Shown: positions 9,450 to 18,237 of the stretch, piece by piece
How the letters are laid out: the number at the start of each line of letters is the position of its first letter
Numbering within the stretch: position 1 is the stretch's first letter
Assembly: GCF_004340665.1 (NCBI RefSeq)
Contig: NZ_SLWO01000002.1
Span: forward strand, 601,254 to 665,253
Reading direction: 5' to 3'
Source: Pedobacter psychrotolerans
Lineage (GTDB): Bacteria; Bacteroidota; Bacteroidia; Sphingobacteriales; Sphingobacteriaceae
Length of the DNA: 64,000 nucleotides
Notes under the pieces: generated by a model
The model's database searches: none
What the model was told of the DNA's origin: nothing
The model's input: only the letters and a program-made list of their open reading frames with translations
Made by a program: the position numbers and the translations under genes

Positions 9450-9496
9450 AAGTTCCTAACCCTAATTCACATAATGCCAATCAGGGTTAGGAACTT
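9450..9496. terminator. 14-bp inverted repeat between msrA and cysS
   Basis: Perfect arms AAGTTCCTAACCCT (9450-9463) and AGGGTTAGGAACTT (9483-9496) with a 19-nt loop, 11 bp past the msrA stop. No strong T-tract follows on the minus strand, so it may be a 3' stabiliser rather than a classic terminator. Confidence 0.6.
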
Positions 9497-9506
9497 TAGA
9501 TAATCG

Positions 9507-10106
9507 TTATTTTTTCAGTTTCGATTTGAATATTTTTTCCAGTTTTTCAATCTTTGGTTGAATGACCAACCTGCAATAGGCCTCATTGCCATTTTTATTG
9601 AAATAATTCTGGTGGTAACTTTCAGCTACATAAAATGGTTTTGCTGCCTCTATAGCCGTAACTACTTTCTTACCGTAAGCGTTTGTTTTATTTAATTCTG
9701 CTTTATATTTTTCTGCCAAGGCTTTTTGTTGTGGCGTATGATAGAAAATCACTGATCGGTATTGGGTTCCGCTATCTGCACCCTGACGATTTAAAGTAGT
9801 TGGATCATGACTTTTCCAAAAAACCTCCAATAATTCATCATAAGAAATTTCCATCGGGTTATAAGTAATCTGCAAAACCTCCGCATGACCAGTATTACCA
9901 GTACAAACTTCTTCATATGTTGGATTAGCCAACTGACCGCCTTCATAGCCTGACTTTACAGCAGTAACACCTTTTAAGCGTTGAAATATAGCTTCTGTGC
10001 ACCAGAAACAGCCCATTCCAAAAGTTGCCTTTTCTGTTTTTTTCCCTTGAGCATTGGCCTGGTTTAAGGCTAAGACAGATAATAGAATTAAAATTATTTT
10101 TTTCAT
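9507..10106 (-). CDS. msrA: Peptide-methionine (S)-S-oxide reductase, exported
   Basis: Reduces methionine-S-sulfoxide in damaged proteins. The catalytic motif GCFWCTEAIF carries the nucleophilic Cys at residue ~33. It is followed by GYEGGQLANPTYEEVCTGNTGHAE, with conserved Glu and the extra recycling Cys, and by SYHQNYF. A signal peptide (MKKIILILLSVLALNQANA) exports it, so it repairs envelope proteins. The length of 199 residues is normal. No MsrB domain is fused or adjacent. Confidence 0.96.
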   Translation of the reverse strand: MKKIILILLSVLALNQANAQGKKTEKATFGMGCFWCTEAIFQRLKGVTAVKSGYEGGQLANPTYEEVCTGNTGHAEVLQITYNPMEISYDELLEVFWKSHDPTTLNRQGADSGTQYRSVIFYHTPQQKALAEKYKAELNKTNAYGKKVVTAIEAAKPFYVAESYHQNYFNKNGNEAYCRLVIQPKIEKLEKIFKSKLKK

Positions 10107-10385
10107 GTGTTTTGTGTGTTTATGCCTAACATTTACTGTGTCATATTTATATTCAAAATCTTCTACATTCTAACATTAGGTTATCTATATTACGAAATAA
10201 AAACCATCCTGGTTTGAGTTGAAACAATAATGGATTTTGCATGACAAACCCAACATTTTGTAAATACTAGTGTTTATGTTAATAACTTAAAAAGTTGATA
10301 ATTAATTTTTTAGTCTCATAATATTTACCTTGAGAACACTTATTAACAATTCTTTTTTAAATTCGTACACATTAAATTTAAAATC

Positions 10386-11348
10386 ATGTCTACACCGTAT
10401 ATTCCCTGTTTGGATTTGGGTTCTTATATCAATGGAACTGAAGAAGAACGTAAAAAATTTTCTGATGAGTTGGGCAGGGCCTTCAACGATTCTGGTTTTG
10501 TAACCATTACCAACCATGGTTTGAGCCAGGAATTAATTGATAAGCTTTACGAAAACATCCGTGCTGCTTTTGCATTGCCTTTAGATATTAAAAAGAAATA
10601 TGAAAAGCCAGAGCTTGCTGGTCAGCGAGGATATACAAGCGCAGGAAAGGAAACGGCAAAAGGTGCTAAAACTCCGGATTTAAAAGAGTTCTGGCAAATC
10701 GGACAGGAAGTTATTGATGGTGATCCGGTGAAGGATCAGTATCCCGACAATGAAGTTTTAGAAGAATTGCCGGAATTTAACCAGGTTACGGGTGATATTT
10801 ATAAAAAACTGGAAGAAAATGGCACACATCTTTTACGTGCAATTGCCACTTACCTTGAATTGCCTGTAAATTATTTTGATCAACATGTTCATAATGGAAA
10901 CTCCATTTTGAGAGGTATTCACTACTTTCCAATTGAAAATCCAGAAGTTATTCCGGATGATGCTGTTCGTGCAGGTGCACATGAAGACATTAATTTGATT
11001 ACCTTATTAATCGGTGCAAGTGCTGATGGCTTGGAGGTTTTAACGCGCAGCAATGAGTGGTTGCCAATTAAAGCACACCATACTGATATCGTGGTAAATG
11101 TTGGCGACATGCTGCAACGTTTAACCAATAACAAATTGAAATCTACTACCCACAGAGTGGTCAATCCACCTCGTGAATTAATGAAAACATCCCGATTTTC
11201 GGTGCCGTTTTTCCTTCACCCTCGCAGTGATATGGATTTAACCAGCTTACCTTCTACTATTGATGCAGCACATCCAAAGGCTTACAGCGACATGACTGCT
11301 GGTGAGTATCTGGATGAAAGGCTAAGAGAAATTGGATTGAAGAAATAG
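10386..11348 (+). CDS. Isopenicillin-N-synthase-type 2-oxoglutarate/Fe(II) oxygenase
   Basis: Cytoplasmic non-haem iron dioxygenase. The N-terminal DIOX_N region (residues ~5-120) includes GFVTITNHGLSQELID. The catalytic jelly roll has the iron ligands in AHEDINLITLL (HxD) and STTHRVVNPP (distal His), and the 2-oxoglutarate-binding RxS in TSRFSVPFFLHP. The length of 320 residues fits the bacterial family (IPNS/ethylene-forming type). The substrate cannot be told. It stands alone, with a hairpin terminator downstream. Confidence 0.92.
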   Translation: MSTPYIPCLDLGSYINGTEEERKKFSDELGRAFNDSGFVTITNHGLSQELIDKLYENIRAAFALPLDIKKKYEKPELAGQRGYTSAGKETAKGAKTPDLKEFWQIGQEVIDGDPVKDQYPDNEVLEELPEFNQVTGDIYKKLEENGTHLLRAIATYLELPVNYFDQHVHNGNSILRGIHYFPIENPEVIPDDAVRAGAHEDINLITLLIGASADGLEVLTRSNEWLPIKAHHTDIVVNVGDMLQRLTNNKLKSTTHRVVNPPRELMKTSRFSVPFFLHPRSDMDLTSLPSTIDAAHPKAYSDMTAGEYLDERLREIGLKK

Positions 11349-11394
11349 TTGGGAGTTGGGAGTCCGGAGTCGGAAGTCCAAAATTAAATAGTAT

Positions 11395-11424
11395 AAAAGC
11401 ATTAGCCAAAAGCTGATGCTTTTT
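11395..11424 (+). terminator. Intrinsic terminator after the oxygenase gene
   Basis: Stem AAAGCATTAGC / GCTGATGCTTT (one mismatch) with loop CAAAA, followed by a short T-run. Confidence 0.75.
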
Positions 11425-11494
11425 GTTGTTTTAATAAAGGTTATATTTGATTTCATCTCTATTATAAAATTACATTCCGGCTAAACCAATATTT

Positions 11495-12088
11495 ATGTCT
11501 GAACCATCTTTTAAAGAAGATTATCGAAATTTGTTCAATCTTTTTAATGCCATCTATCCATTAAGTGAAGAAATAAAAGTAGCCATCGTAGATAACAGTG
11601 ACTTAATACACGTTAAGAAGAAAGTAAAATTATTAAGCGTTGGCGAGCTTAGCAACACCCTCTATTTCATTGTAAAAGGTGCTGCCAGGATTTATTATCT
11701 TGATAGAGAAGGAAAAGAAACCAATACTTGGTTTTTATTTGAAAATGAGCTTCTCATTTCAATTTACAGTTTTTATACAGGTAAACCAAGTTTTGAATAT
11801 CTGGAAACACTGGAAGACTGTAACCTCATTGCTGTTAAAAGAGAAAAGCTCGAAGAAATTTATTTAAAGCATATGGAATTCAACTTTTCTGGCAGGAAAC
11901 TAACAGAATTCTATCACATGCGTAATGAGATCCAGGCCAATGAATTACGCATGCTCAATGCAAAGGAGCGCTATCAAAAGTTAATGGAACGAAATCCTCA
12001 GCTTTTCCAGCGTGTTTCATTAGGGCATATTGCTTCTTATTTAGGGATCTCCCAAGAAACCTTAAGCAGAATTAGAAAACTAAAATGA
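11495..12088 (+). CDS. Crp/Fnr-family transcriptional regulator
   Basis: An N-terminal cyclic-nucleotide-binding-like beta-roll (residues ~35-125; VGELSNTLYFIVKGAARIYY, WFLFENELLISIYSFY) is joined by a long helix to a C-terminal helix-turn-helix (SLGHIASYLGISQETLSRIRK). The length of 197 residues is typical of the Bacteroidota group, which usually lacks a full cAMP-binding site and has an unknown ligand. No divergent target gene is adjacent. The AT-rich lipoprotein locus starts 67 bp downstream on the same strand. Confidence 0.93.
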   Translation: MSEPSFKEDYRNLFNLFNAIYPLSEEIKVAIVDNSDLIHVKKKVKLLSVGELSNTLYFIVKGAARIYYLDREGKETNTWFLFENELLISIYSFYTGKPSFEYLETLEDCNLIAVKREKLEEIYLKHMEFNFSGRKLTEFYHMRNEIQANELRMLNAKERYQKLMERNPQLFQRVSLGHIASYLGISQETLSRIRKLK

Positions 12089-12155
12089 TTTTTTGACTTT
12101 TATCAAAATTTAAACGACTGTATGGGCGTAGGTTTGTTTAACTAAATCAAAATCT

Positions 12156-13661
12156 ATGCGACTAAAATCTAAATCCAAAAATCCCTGGATATTAAGTATT
12201 GTAATATTACTATTGATGATAGTAATCGGCTCTTGTAAGAAAGAAATTTCTAAGAACTTTGATATTTCTCCTCCAAAGACACTATCAAAAGATGCTCCAG
12301 ATTTAGCCATTAGGCTTGCAGCAATAAAGGAAAAATTTTACACAGATAAATTAGATAAAAAATTAATCCCAAATATCGACCAAAAACTTAGTTGGACGCC
12401 AGACTGGGATCATCCGAAGGTGCAAACTGTAAATGATAGTGTATCTTATGTTTTTTACCGATTGATAGGGAAGGTTAAAATAAATGATAAAATACAAGAG
12501 GTTACGGAAAAAGGGGCAGCATCTTTTTTAATGGTGAAAGATGAAGGTGAGTTCTTTAAGGCTTTGTATTATTATCCCCAAATGCCTAATGAAAAATCTA
12601 AGGTTAAAACAAAAATTAACATGCAAAATTTTTCAGGCAAATTATTACTCAATAACCTACATAATGGAGAAAATTTTTTACTTGATTATGCAAAAGGAAA
12701 ACTCAGTGCGTCCTATCAAAAAAAACAATTATTAACCTTAAATAAATTAGCAATTAACAATCCTGCAACAAAATCTTACTGGAGCCAGCAATGTAGAACC
12801 GAGTATAGGGCTTGCACCTTTGTATCAGACGGATATAGCTATTGTGGGGGTGGAATAGATGTTATATATAGTGAATATTGTAATTGGCCATCAAGCGCTT
12901 GTGGAGTTACTTATTCTCTAACAGATTCTGATGAGCGATTAATCTGCGAAGATATTTGGTTTCCAGATCCACCAGAGCCAGTTGATCCAGAGGGAGGTAA
13001 TGACGGTAGCGATAATGGTACAAATACAATTCCATCAGACCCATATATACCTGGACAAGATCATGAGGCAATAGACCCAAAGAAGTATACTAAATGCTTC
13101 GATAATATCCCTGATGTTGGAGCTACCTATAAAGTTATTGTTCAAGTTTTAGAACCAGTTCCAGGAACTTCGCTTAATTACGGATTTGTAAATGGTGTTG
13201 GACATACCGCAATAACACTTATCAAACAAGGAAGCAATGGATTTAAGGTAACACAAACTGTAGGTTTTTATCCGACAACTAACCCATTTAGTAGTGCATC
13301 AAAAATAGTTAATAATTCTGATCAAACAGACTACACAATCAGAATGGTATTTGACATGGGAAGCAATGCAATGGATTTCAAGAAAATTTTAACAGGTGTA
13401 GAAAATCCTCCTTCGCATTATGATTTATTGGAAATGAATTGTACGGCTTTTGTTGTCGGCATATGCTCTTCTGGCGGAATATCTTTGCCTAATGCATCGA
13501 CAACAGTCGGAGTTGCTGGTGCAGGTGGGGTTACAACAGCAATGACACCTGGAGGATTGGGATATAGCATGAGAAATGCCCATTCACAAGGAGATAACAG
13601 GGTTTCTTCTGGCCCAACCTCTGTAAGCAATAATCCTGCTAGTAATGGCCCTTGTAATTAA
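12156..13661 (+). CDS. Surface lipoprotein with permuted papain-like C-terminal domain (candidate toxin)
   Basis: A 501-residue lipoprotein: membrane segment then lipobox GSC with Cys27. Residues ~40-200 form an N-terminal region I do not recognise. Residues 205-265 are Cys-rich (QQCRTEYRACTF, YCGGGID, SSACGV). An acidic Pro/Gly linker (PDPPEPVDPEGGNDG) leads to a C-terminal domain at ~310-450. There His350 (NGVGHTAITLI) precedes Cys429 (LLEMNCTAFVVGI), the order seen in circularly permuted NlpC/P60-like papain folds. The last 50 residues are Gly/Ser/Asn-rich and end NGPCN. Codon use is AT-richer than in the neighbours. The downstream small membrane protein is a possible immunity protein. The toxin role is inferred from architecture and context only. 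Confidence 0.7.
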   Translation: MRLKSKSKNPWILSIVILLLMIVIGSCKKEISKNFDISPPKTLSKDAPDLAIRLAAIKEKFYTDKLDKKLIPNIDQKLSWTPDWDHPKVQTVNDSVSYVFYRLIGKVKINDKIQEVTEKGAASFLMVKDEGEFFKALYYYPQMPNEKSKVKTKINMQNFSGKLLLNNLHNGENFLLDYAKGKLSASYQKKQLLTLNKLAINNPATKSYWSQQCRTEYRACTFVSDGYSYCGGGIDVIYSEYCNWPSSACGVTYSLTDSDERLICEDIWFPDPPEPVDPEGGNDGSDNGTNTIPSDPYIPGQDHEAIDPKKYTKCFDNIPDVGATYKVIVQVLEPVPGTSLNYGFVNGVGHTAITLIKQGSNGFKVTQTVGFYPTTNPFSSASKIVNNSDQTDYTIRMVFDMGSNAMDFKKILTGVENPPSHYDLLEMNCTAFVVGICSSGGISLPNASTTVGVAGAGGVTTAMTPGGLGYSMRNAHSQGDNRVSSGPTSVSNNPASNGPCN

Positions 13662-13679
13662 TTGATTAAAATAAGCAAA

Positions 13680-14159
13680 ATGGAATCACATAGTAAAATT
13701 GGAATAGAACAATTCAGCAAACCTCTATACATAATAAATGGAATTTGCTTGACAATGAGTATTTGGTTTACATATAAACACTATTTTTATAATGATGGTA
13801 AAGGAATTGATGATATATTCTACATGCTTTCAATTTTTACTTTACATAGCTTCTTTGGATTAATTGCTCTTACAAAAGTAGGCGATGGAAAAGTTTATAA
13901 AAACTGGTTAATTATAGTAAATGTTTTCATTTTATTATCTGTTATTTTTGTTGAAAAAGAACTTATAAAAGGTGGATTTTATATAGTAATAATTCCCTTT
14001 ATAGCTTATTGTGTACCACAATTTTTAAAAAACAGGGAAACAATAGTTAACTTCATGAAAGTATCATTTATTTGTGCTTTTATAACTTCGATACTCCCTA
14101 TTTTCTCATTTATTATGTCAATTATTTCTTTAATAATTAACATAATAAATCCTTCTTAG
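13680..14159 (+). CDS. Small polytopic membrane protein, candidate immunity protein
   Basis: The ATG at 13680 is preferred over the TTG at 13662; it lies 18 bp past the lipoprotein stop, so the two are co-transcribed. The 159 residues contain about four membrane segments (YIINGICLTMSIWF, MLSIFTLHSFFGLIAL, WLIIVNVFILLSVIFV, FICAFITSILPIFSFIM). It is AT-rich like the gene before it. I know no homologous family. Coupling to a candidate peptidase toxin suggests immunity, but a simple accessory membrane protein is equally possible. Confidence 0.65.
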   Translation: MESHSKIGIEQFSKPLYIINGICLTMSIWFTYKHYFYNDGKGIDDIFYMLSIFTLHSFFGLIALTKVGDGKVYKNWLIIVNVFILLSVIFVEKELIKGGFYIVIIPFIAYCVPQFLKNRETIVNFMKVSFICAFITSILPIFSFIMSIISLIINIINPS

Positions 14160-14178
14160 CAATAATCACTTAACACAT

Positions 14179-14226
14179 AATAAATCAAACGGAAAAGCTG
14201 CAAATAGTAAGGGTCCTTGTAATTAA
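14179..14226 (+). pseudogene. Remnant of a second lipoprotein C-terminal tail
   Basis: In the frame ending at TAA 14224-14226 the translation is NKSNGKAANSKGPCN-stop. It mirrors the end of the lipoprotein at 12156-13661 (NPASNGPCN-stop). The DNA 'agtaagggtccttgtaattaa' also resembles 'agtaatggcccttgtaattaa' at the end of that gene. It has no start of its own. It looks like the last codons of a duplicated toxin tail followed by another small membrane-protein gene. Confidence 0.6.
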
Positions 14227-14310
14227 AAGGATATAAAATAGGAAAACGATAAAATTGCTATTACTTTTTATGATTTTTAGCAGCCTGTTTATGGGAATCA
14301 AAATAAAACA

Positions 14311-14745
14311 GTGGGGGTTCTATTTGGATTTGAGTTTTATGAATACCCTTTCAACATTATGGGAAGTGATTCAATAATAAATATCTTTATTTGGATGATC
14401 CTGATCTTTTCTCATTTATCAATATTCGCCTTGCCCTTTATAATCAATAAAAGTTATTTCAAAAGAACGCTGATCGTTACTCCGATAATATTTGTCTTTA
14501 CTTTTTCAATTTTAAATATTGGTTTCCTAGCTCTTTTAATTCCATTTATTATCTTTTGGGGCATTTCTTTGAGCATAGTTAATGATACACATCTCAATTT
14601 CAGTTATAAAATCCCCGGTAAGCATAAGTTTGAAGGCATAACTTTATTTAAACAAGCGAAAAATAAAATGGAATTTTTGCTATGCGAAGACCGCGATACA
14701 GAGGAACTAGATACAACGATCTATAAGTTAAGTTTAACTTTCTAA
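14311..14745 (+). CDS. Small membrane protein, possibly truncated orphan immunity protein
   Basis: The frame opens at GTG 14311; an internal ATG lies at 14359. The true start is unclear, because a different frame starting at ATG 14291 overlaps the beginning, which suggests an N-terminal frameshift or truncation. The product has about three membrane segments (IINIFIWMILIFSHLSIF, TLIVTPIIFVFTFSIL, FLALLIPFIIFWGISLSIV) and a soluble C-terminal tail of ~45 residues. It follows the toxin-tail remnant as the gene at 13680 follows the intact lipoprotein. Family unknown. Confidence 0.5.
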   Translation: MGVLFGFEFYEYPFNIMGSDSIINIFIWMILIFSHLSIFALPFIINKSYFKRTLIVTPIIFVFTFSILNIGFLALLIPFIIFWGISLSIVNDTHLNFSYKIPGKHKFEGITLFKQAKNKMEFLLCEDRDTEELDTTIYKLSLTF

Positions 14746-14836
14746 CACAAGTCTGCTTATAAAATATTGTAGTAAACTATTTTAAAGTAACATATTTAAA
14801 ATCCTGATACTAAAATGATATATTGGCAAAAAAAAG

Positions 14837-15442
14837 ATGAAAAAGCATTTACTCTACATTTTGTTATTATTGGCTACCTCTCCATTTTGTTTTGCACAAA
14901 CTAAAAGCGTTAAAGATCTTTATTGGGATTATTCGCAAATACGAATGGAAGACACTCAAAAGTCGCAAGCAATTTCGTTGGCAGAAGAACTCATAAAAAA
15001 AGCTCCGGAGCTTAGTAAAACACAACTAGGTAATGTAACTTACCATTTAGGAAGGCTTTATGAAGAAACAGGTAATACTGAAAAAGCCATTCCCTATTAC
15101 GAACAAGCAATAAAAATAACTCCTGCATATTTTGTTCCTTATAGGGCATTAGGGTTTATTTTATTATCCAAATGCAATGCTATTGGCGCAAAAATGAATG
15201 AAGCTGGAAAAGCTAAAGATCTAAAGCTACACAAGGAATTATATGCTAAATACAGGGAAACTGCGCTTCAGGCATTACCTTACCTGGAAAAATCGCAGGC
15301 CTGCGATCCTGATGAAGAAACGAAAACCATCATCAACAATCTATACCAAAGTCTGAAGGATACTGCTTCCATTGCTTCACTGGATGAGCGATTAAAAAAA
15401 ATGGCGACCAATTGCATTAGCCTTTTAGAAGACGAATACTAA
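14837..15442 (+). CDS. Secreted tetratricopeptide-repeat protein
   Basis: A signal peptide of ~20 residues (MKKHLLYILLLLATSPFCFA) is followed by helical repeats. A clear TPR is LGNVTYHLGRLYEETGNTEK followed by AIPYYEQAIKITPAY (~residues 60-97), and a second, degenerate helical region ends in ALPYLEKSQACDPDEETKTI. The length of 201 residues suggests a small periplasmic scaffold or protein-interaction module. No partner is evident. It has its own leader region of about 90 bp after the small membrane protein. Confidence 0.8.
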   Translation: MKKHLLYILLLLATSPFCFAQTKSVKDLYWDYSQIRMEDTQKSQAISLAEELIKKAPELSKTQLGNVTYHLGRLYEETGNTEKAIPYYEQAIKITPAYFVPYRALGFILLSKCNAIGAKMNEAGKAKDLKLHKELYAKYRETALQALPYLEKSQACDPDEETKTIINNLYQSLKDTASIASLDERLKKMATNCISLLEDEY

Positions 15443-15777
15443 ACAATATATCAAAAGAGGCTATATCATAAATTCGAAATGTTATCCTGAGGATTAATTA
15501 GTTCTAGTCCTGGCCGGACGGGCTTTCTTCTTTGGGCAACCAAAGAAGCAAAGTTGCCGGCTCGCAATTTTTCTATGGAAGTCAGTAGTTAGGCTGGGTC
15601 AGTGCCATCCCGAAAAATTGACCATGCCGGTCTAAGAGCAGAACGAAGAAACAGTGGTTTGGCTTTCCTAGGCGGTTATAGCGATTGCCATAACATTTGC
15701 TTAAACAAGCTAAACATGAAAAATCTTAATATCATTTAATAATTAGATACTGCCTCTTATAATTTGAAGTTACCTTT
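15443..15777. other. Intergenic region with a GCAA-loop hairpin
   Basis: There is no coding potential. It contains a strong hairpin at 15523-15553: arms CTTCTTTGG and CCAAAGAAG around a GCAA tetraloop, extended by CTTT/AAAG with one bulge. The GC-rich stretch 15500-15660 differs in composition from its surroundings, as expected of a dispersed repeat. Confidence 0.55.
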
Positions 15778-17595
15778 TTACTTTTTAGCGTCATCAATCG
15801 TCTTATTCACCACATCCTGGATTCTGCCTCTGATTTTAAGATTGGAAAGTCTGTCGCTCACTGTTGGATTTACGCGGTTTGACAAGAAAATATACACCAA
15901 ACCGCGAGATGGATCTACCCACACACAAGTTCCAGTATAACCAGTATGTCCATAAGTTTGTGGCGAAGCCAGGTTGGAAGGGTAATGCTTTGTAGTATCC
16001 GGATCCCAGCGATCAAAACCTAAACCCCGACGACTCACATTTGATTGCTTTGCCGTAAACGTATCTACTGTTTGCGGTTTAAAATATTCCGTTCCACCAT
16101 AAGTCCCGCGATTCAGCATCATCTGATAGAGGATCGCAAGATCATTCGCACTGGCAAATAACCCAGCATGACCTGAAACACCTCCAGCCAATGCTGCGCC
16201 CTGATCGTGAACATAACCCATCAAAAGCGTTTTTCTAAAATATGTATCCTGCTCCGTTGGAATGATCTGGTCTTTACTGAATCTATTTCTTGGCAAGAAA
16301 CCTGCAGTCTGCATGCCTAGAGGCTTATAAAATTGCTCGTAAGCATACTGGTTTAATGGTTCTTCACTGATGTGCTCTACAATATCTTTCATCACATACA
16401 TGCTGATATCACTGTATACATATTTGCCACGTGTTCTAATAGGCGAATTGAGCATTTTTGGCCACATAAAATCTTTAAAGAAACCTTTCTTAATGTAATA
16501 TTGATCAGCCACTTTAGTAGGGTAAGCAGCAGAAGAATCTCTGCTGTAATCGCCGGTTTTTACATAATCATGAAAAGGAATATAAGGAATAAAACCCGCC
16601 TGATGCAACATGACTTCTCTTACCTGAATATTGTTCATTGGAGAAGTACGGGCTTTAGCAATATAGGTCCCAATAGTGGTGTCTAATTTCAGTTTTCCTT
16701 CTTCAACTAAACGCATTACAGCAGGTGTAGTGGCGGCTATTTTAGTCACTGATGCTAAATCAAAAATATCAGTTACCCGATCTGGCACAGTGGTATCGTA
16801 GGTATGCGTTCCGTATGCTTTATTAAAAATCACTTTACCATCTTTGGCTACTAAAACTACCAAACCCGGCGTAGCTTTCTGGCTGATTGCTTCTGCAGCA
16901 ATGGCATCGATTTCGCTTAAACCATTTGAATTTAATCCGGCATCTTCGGGGACGGTATATTTTAGCCGGGTCTTAGTTGTTACAAATCCAGATCCAACAG
17001 TATACCGCGCTGAAAAAGTATTGGTGAGTTTATTCTCTGCTGCAATGCCACCGAAAATATATTGCGGAACTAAGGCTGCAGCATCTGCATTATTTTGTGC
17101 AGTAAAAACAATTGGCGATTGCAAGGAATCAAAGGCTTTTAAACCTGGTCCGTTGCCAAAAAAGGCTATAATTACTTTTTTTGTTTTGCTGATGCTATTG
17201 ATAAAATTAGTATACCTGGCATTGGTCAGGTGCTGATCATCAATAGAAACCAATACCGTGTTATAGTATTTCAGGTCATCTTCAAGATCGTTCAGGTTAA
17301 CACTATCCTGATAATTCGCTGCAGAGAAGGAAGTTACCTTATCATATTTATTTGCTAAACTATCAAAAACCACGCTGTAAGCAAAACCCAGACTTACAGA
17401 GGCAATGTTTTTATGATCCAGCGATTTTAATGGAATAACCGAATCCTGATTATTTAACACCACTATGGTTTTAGCGATACTATTGGCAACGGAGAGTTTT
17501 CTTTCGTTATTGGCATGATCTTGTGCGCAAGCCATTAAACAAAGAATATTAAAAAAACTTATCGCAGCCAGAACCACTAATCTATTTCGTTTCAT
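15778..17595 (-). CDS. Serine hydrolase (class C beta-lactamase fold) with an N-terminal GH3 C-domain-like region
   Basis: The ATG at 17595 gives a lipoprotein-like or signal N-terminus (MKRNRLVVLAAISFFNILCLMAC); the longer frame from 17712 reads repeat DNA and is rejected. Residues ~35-215 resemble the non-catalytic C-terminal domain of family 3 glycosidases (TIVVLNNQDSVIPL). The rest is a serine beta-lactamase/transpeptidase-like domain with SVTK (SxxK nucleophile), YSD (YxN-type) and YGHTGYTG (KTG-type). Related Bacteroidota proteins carry a full GH3 barrel in front, which is absent here. A role in cell-wall or ester hydrolysis is likely; substrate unknown. Confidence 0.85.
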   Translation of the reverse strand: MKRNRLVVLAAISFFNILCLMACAQDHANNERKLSVANSIAKTIVVLNNQDSVIPLKSLDHKNIASVSLGFAYSVVFDSLANKYDKVTSFSAANYQDSVNLNDLEDDLKYYNTVLVSIDDQHLTNARYTNFINSISKTKKVIIAFFGNGPGLKAFDSLQSPIVFTAQNNADAAALVPQYIFGGIAAENKLTNTFSARYTVGSGFVTTKTRLKYTVPEDAGLNSNGLSEIDAIAAEAISQKATPGLVVLVAKDGKVIFNKAYGTHTYDTTVPDRVTDIFDLASVTKIAATTPAVMRLVEEGKLKLDTTIGTYIAKARTSPMNNIQVREVMLHQAGFIPYIPFHDYVKTGDYSRDSSAAYPTKVADQYYIKKGFFKDFMWPKMLNSPIRTRGKYVYSDISMYVMKDIVEHISEEPLNQYAYEQFYKPLGMQTAGFLPRNRFSKDQIIPTEQDTYFRKTLLMGYVHDQGAALAGGVSGHAGLFASANDLAILYQMMLNRGTYGGTEYFKPQTVDTFTAKQSNVSRRGLGFDRWDPDTTKHYPSNLASPQTYGHTGYTGTCVWVDPSRGLVYIFLSNRVNPTVSDRLSNLKIRGRIQDVVNKTIDDAKK

Positions 17596-17662
17596 GCGGC
17601 TAAAGATAGAAAATTGTAATGATTTGGCTTTTAAAAATCCACTTTGTAGCGGAATAAAATAA

Positions 17663-17796
17663 GAGCCCCCTATCCGCCTGTCGGCACCTTTCCCCTGAAA
17701 GGGAAAGGCCATGAAGAATGCATTTTCGCCGCAATAGCGTCGTCATCTCGACCGAAGCGGAGAGATCTTTGTATCTTGCTAATAAGATAAACTGAG
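17663..17796. repeat. Dispersed intergenic repeat, copy 1
   Basis: About 134 bp running from 'agccccctatccgcc' through the inverted repeat CCTTTCCC…GGGAAAGG to 'gctaataagataaactga'. A second copy lies at 17872-18000 and a 5' fragment at 39400-39448. Confidence 0.85.
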
Positions 17797-17871
17797 TTTA
17801 CGACACATTCTTCCTCTGGCTGATTTAGTGCGGCATTAAAAAAGCAAGGTCATTCAGTCATTATGATGTTT

Positions 17872-18000
17872 TAACCCCTATACGCCTATCGGCACCTTTC
17901 CTCTGGAAGGGAAAGGCTATGAAGAAAGCCCTTTCGCACCAATAGCGTAGTCATCTCTGAACGGAGAGATCTTTGTATCTTGCTAATAAGATAAACTGAA
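17872..18000. repeat. Dispersed intergenic repeat, copy 2
   Basis: Same order of blocks as copy 1 ('cctatcggcacctttcc', 'ggaagggaaaggc', 'aatagcgta', 'gagatctttgtatcttgc') with scattered substitutions and a small deletion. The direct orientation matches copy 1. Confidence 0.85.
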
Positions 18001-18237
18001 ATTATACTAAAGTTCAGTTTAACTCCACTCCTTATTTTCAAGGAGGAGCAAGGGGATCGTTTTAATTTCATTTGCTCAGGTTAATAACGCTTTGAAAAGA
18101 GATTGCTAATTCACTACAATCATATTTTAATCTATTTGTAGCACCTTTATAACCGTCATTTGCATGTTGAGTTTTAAACAAATCCGTTTCATTAAGCTTA
18201 TTTTCTATAATTTAGCCCATTCACATTGCCATATTAC

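Noticed and set aside
17596..17712. 39-residue N-terminal extension of the serine hydrolase
   Set aside because: It reads into the dispersed repeat (17663-17796) and puts a charged tail in front of a normal signal sequence starting at 17595.
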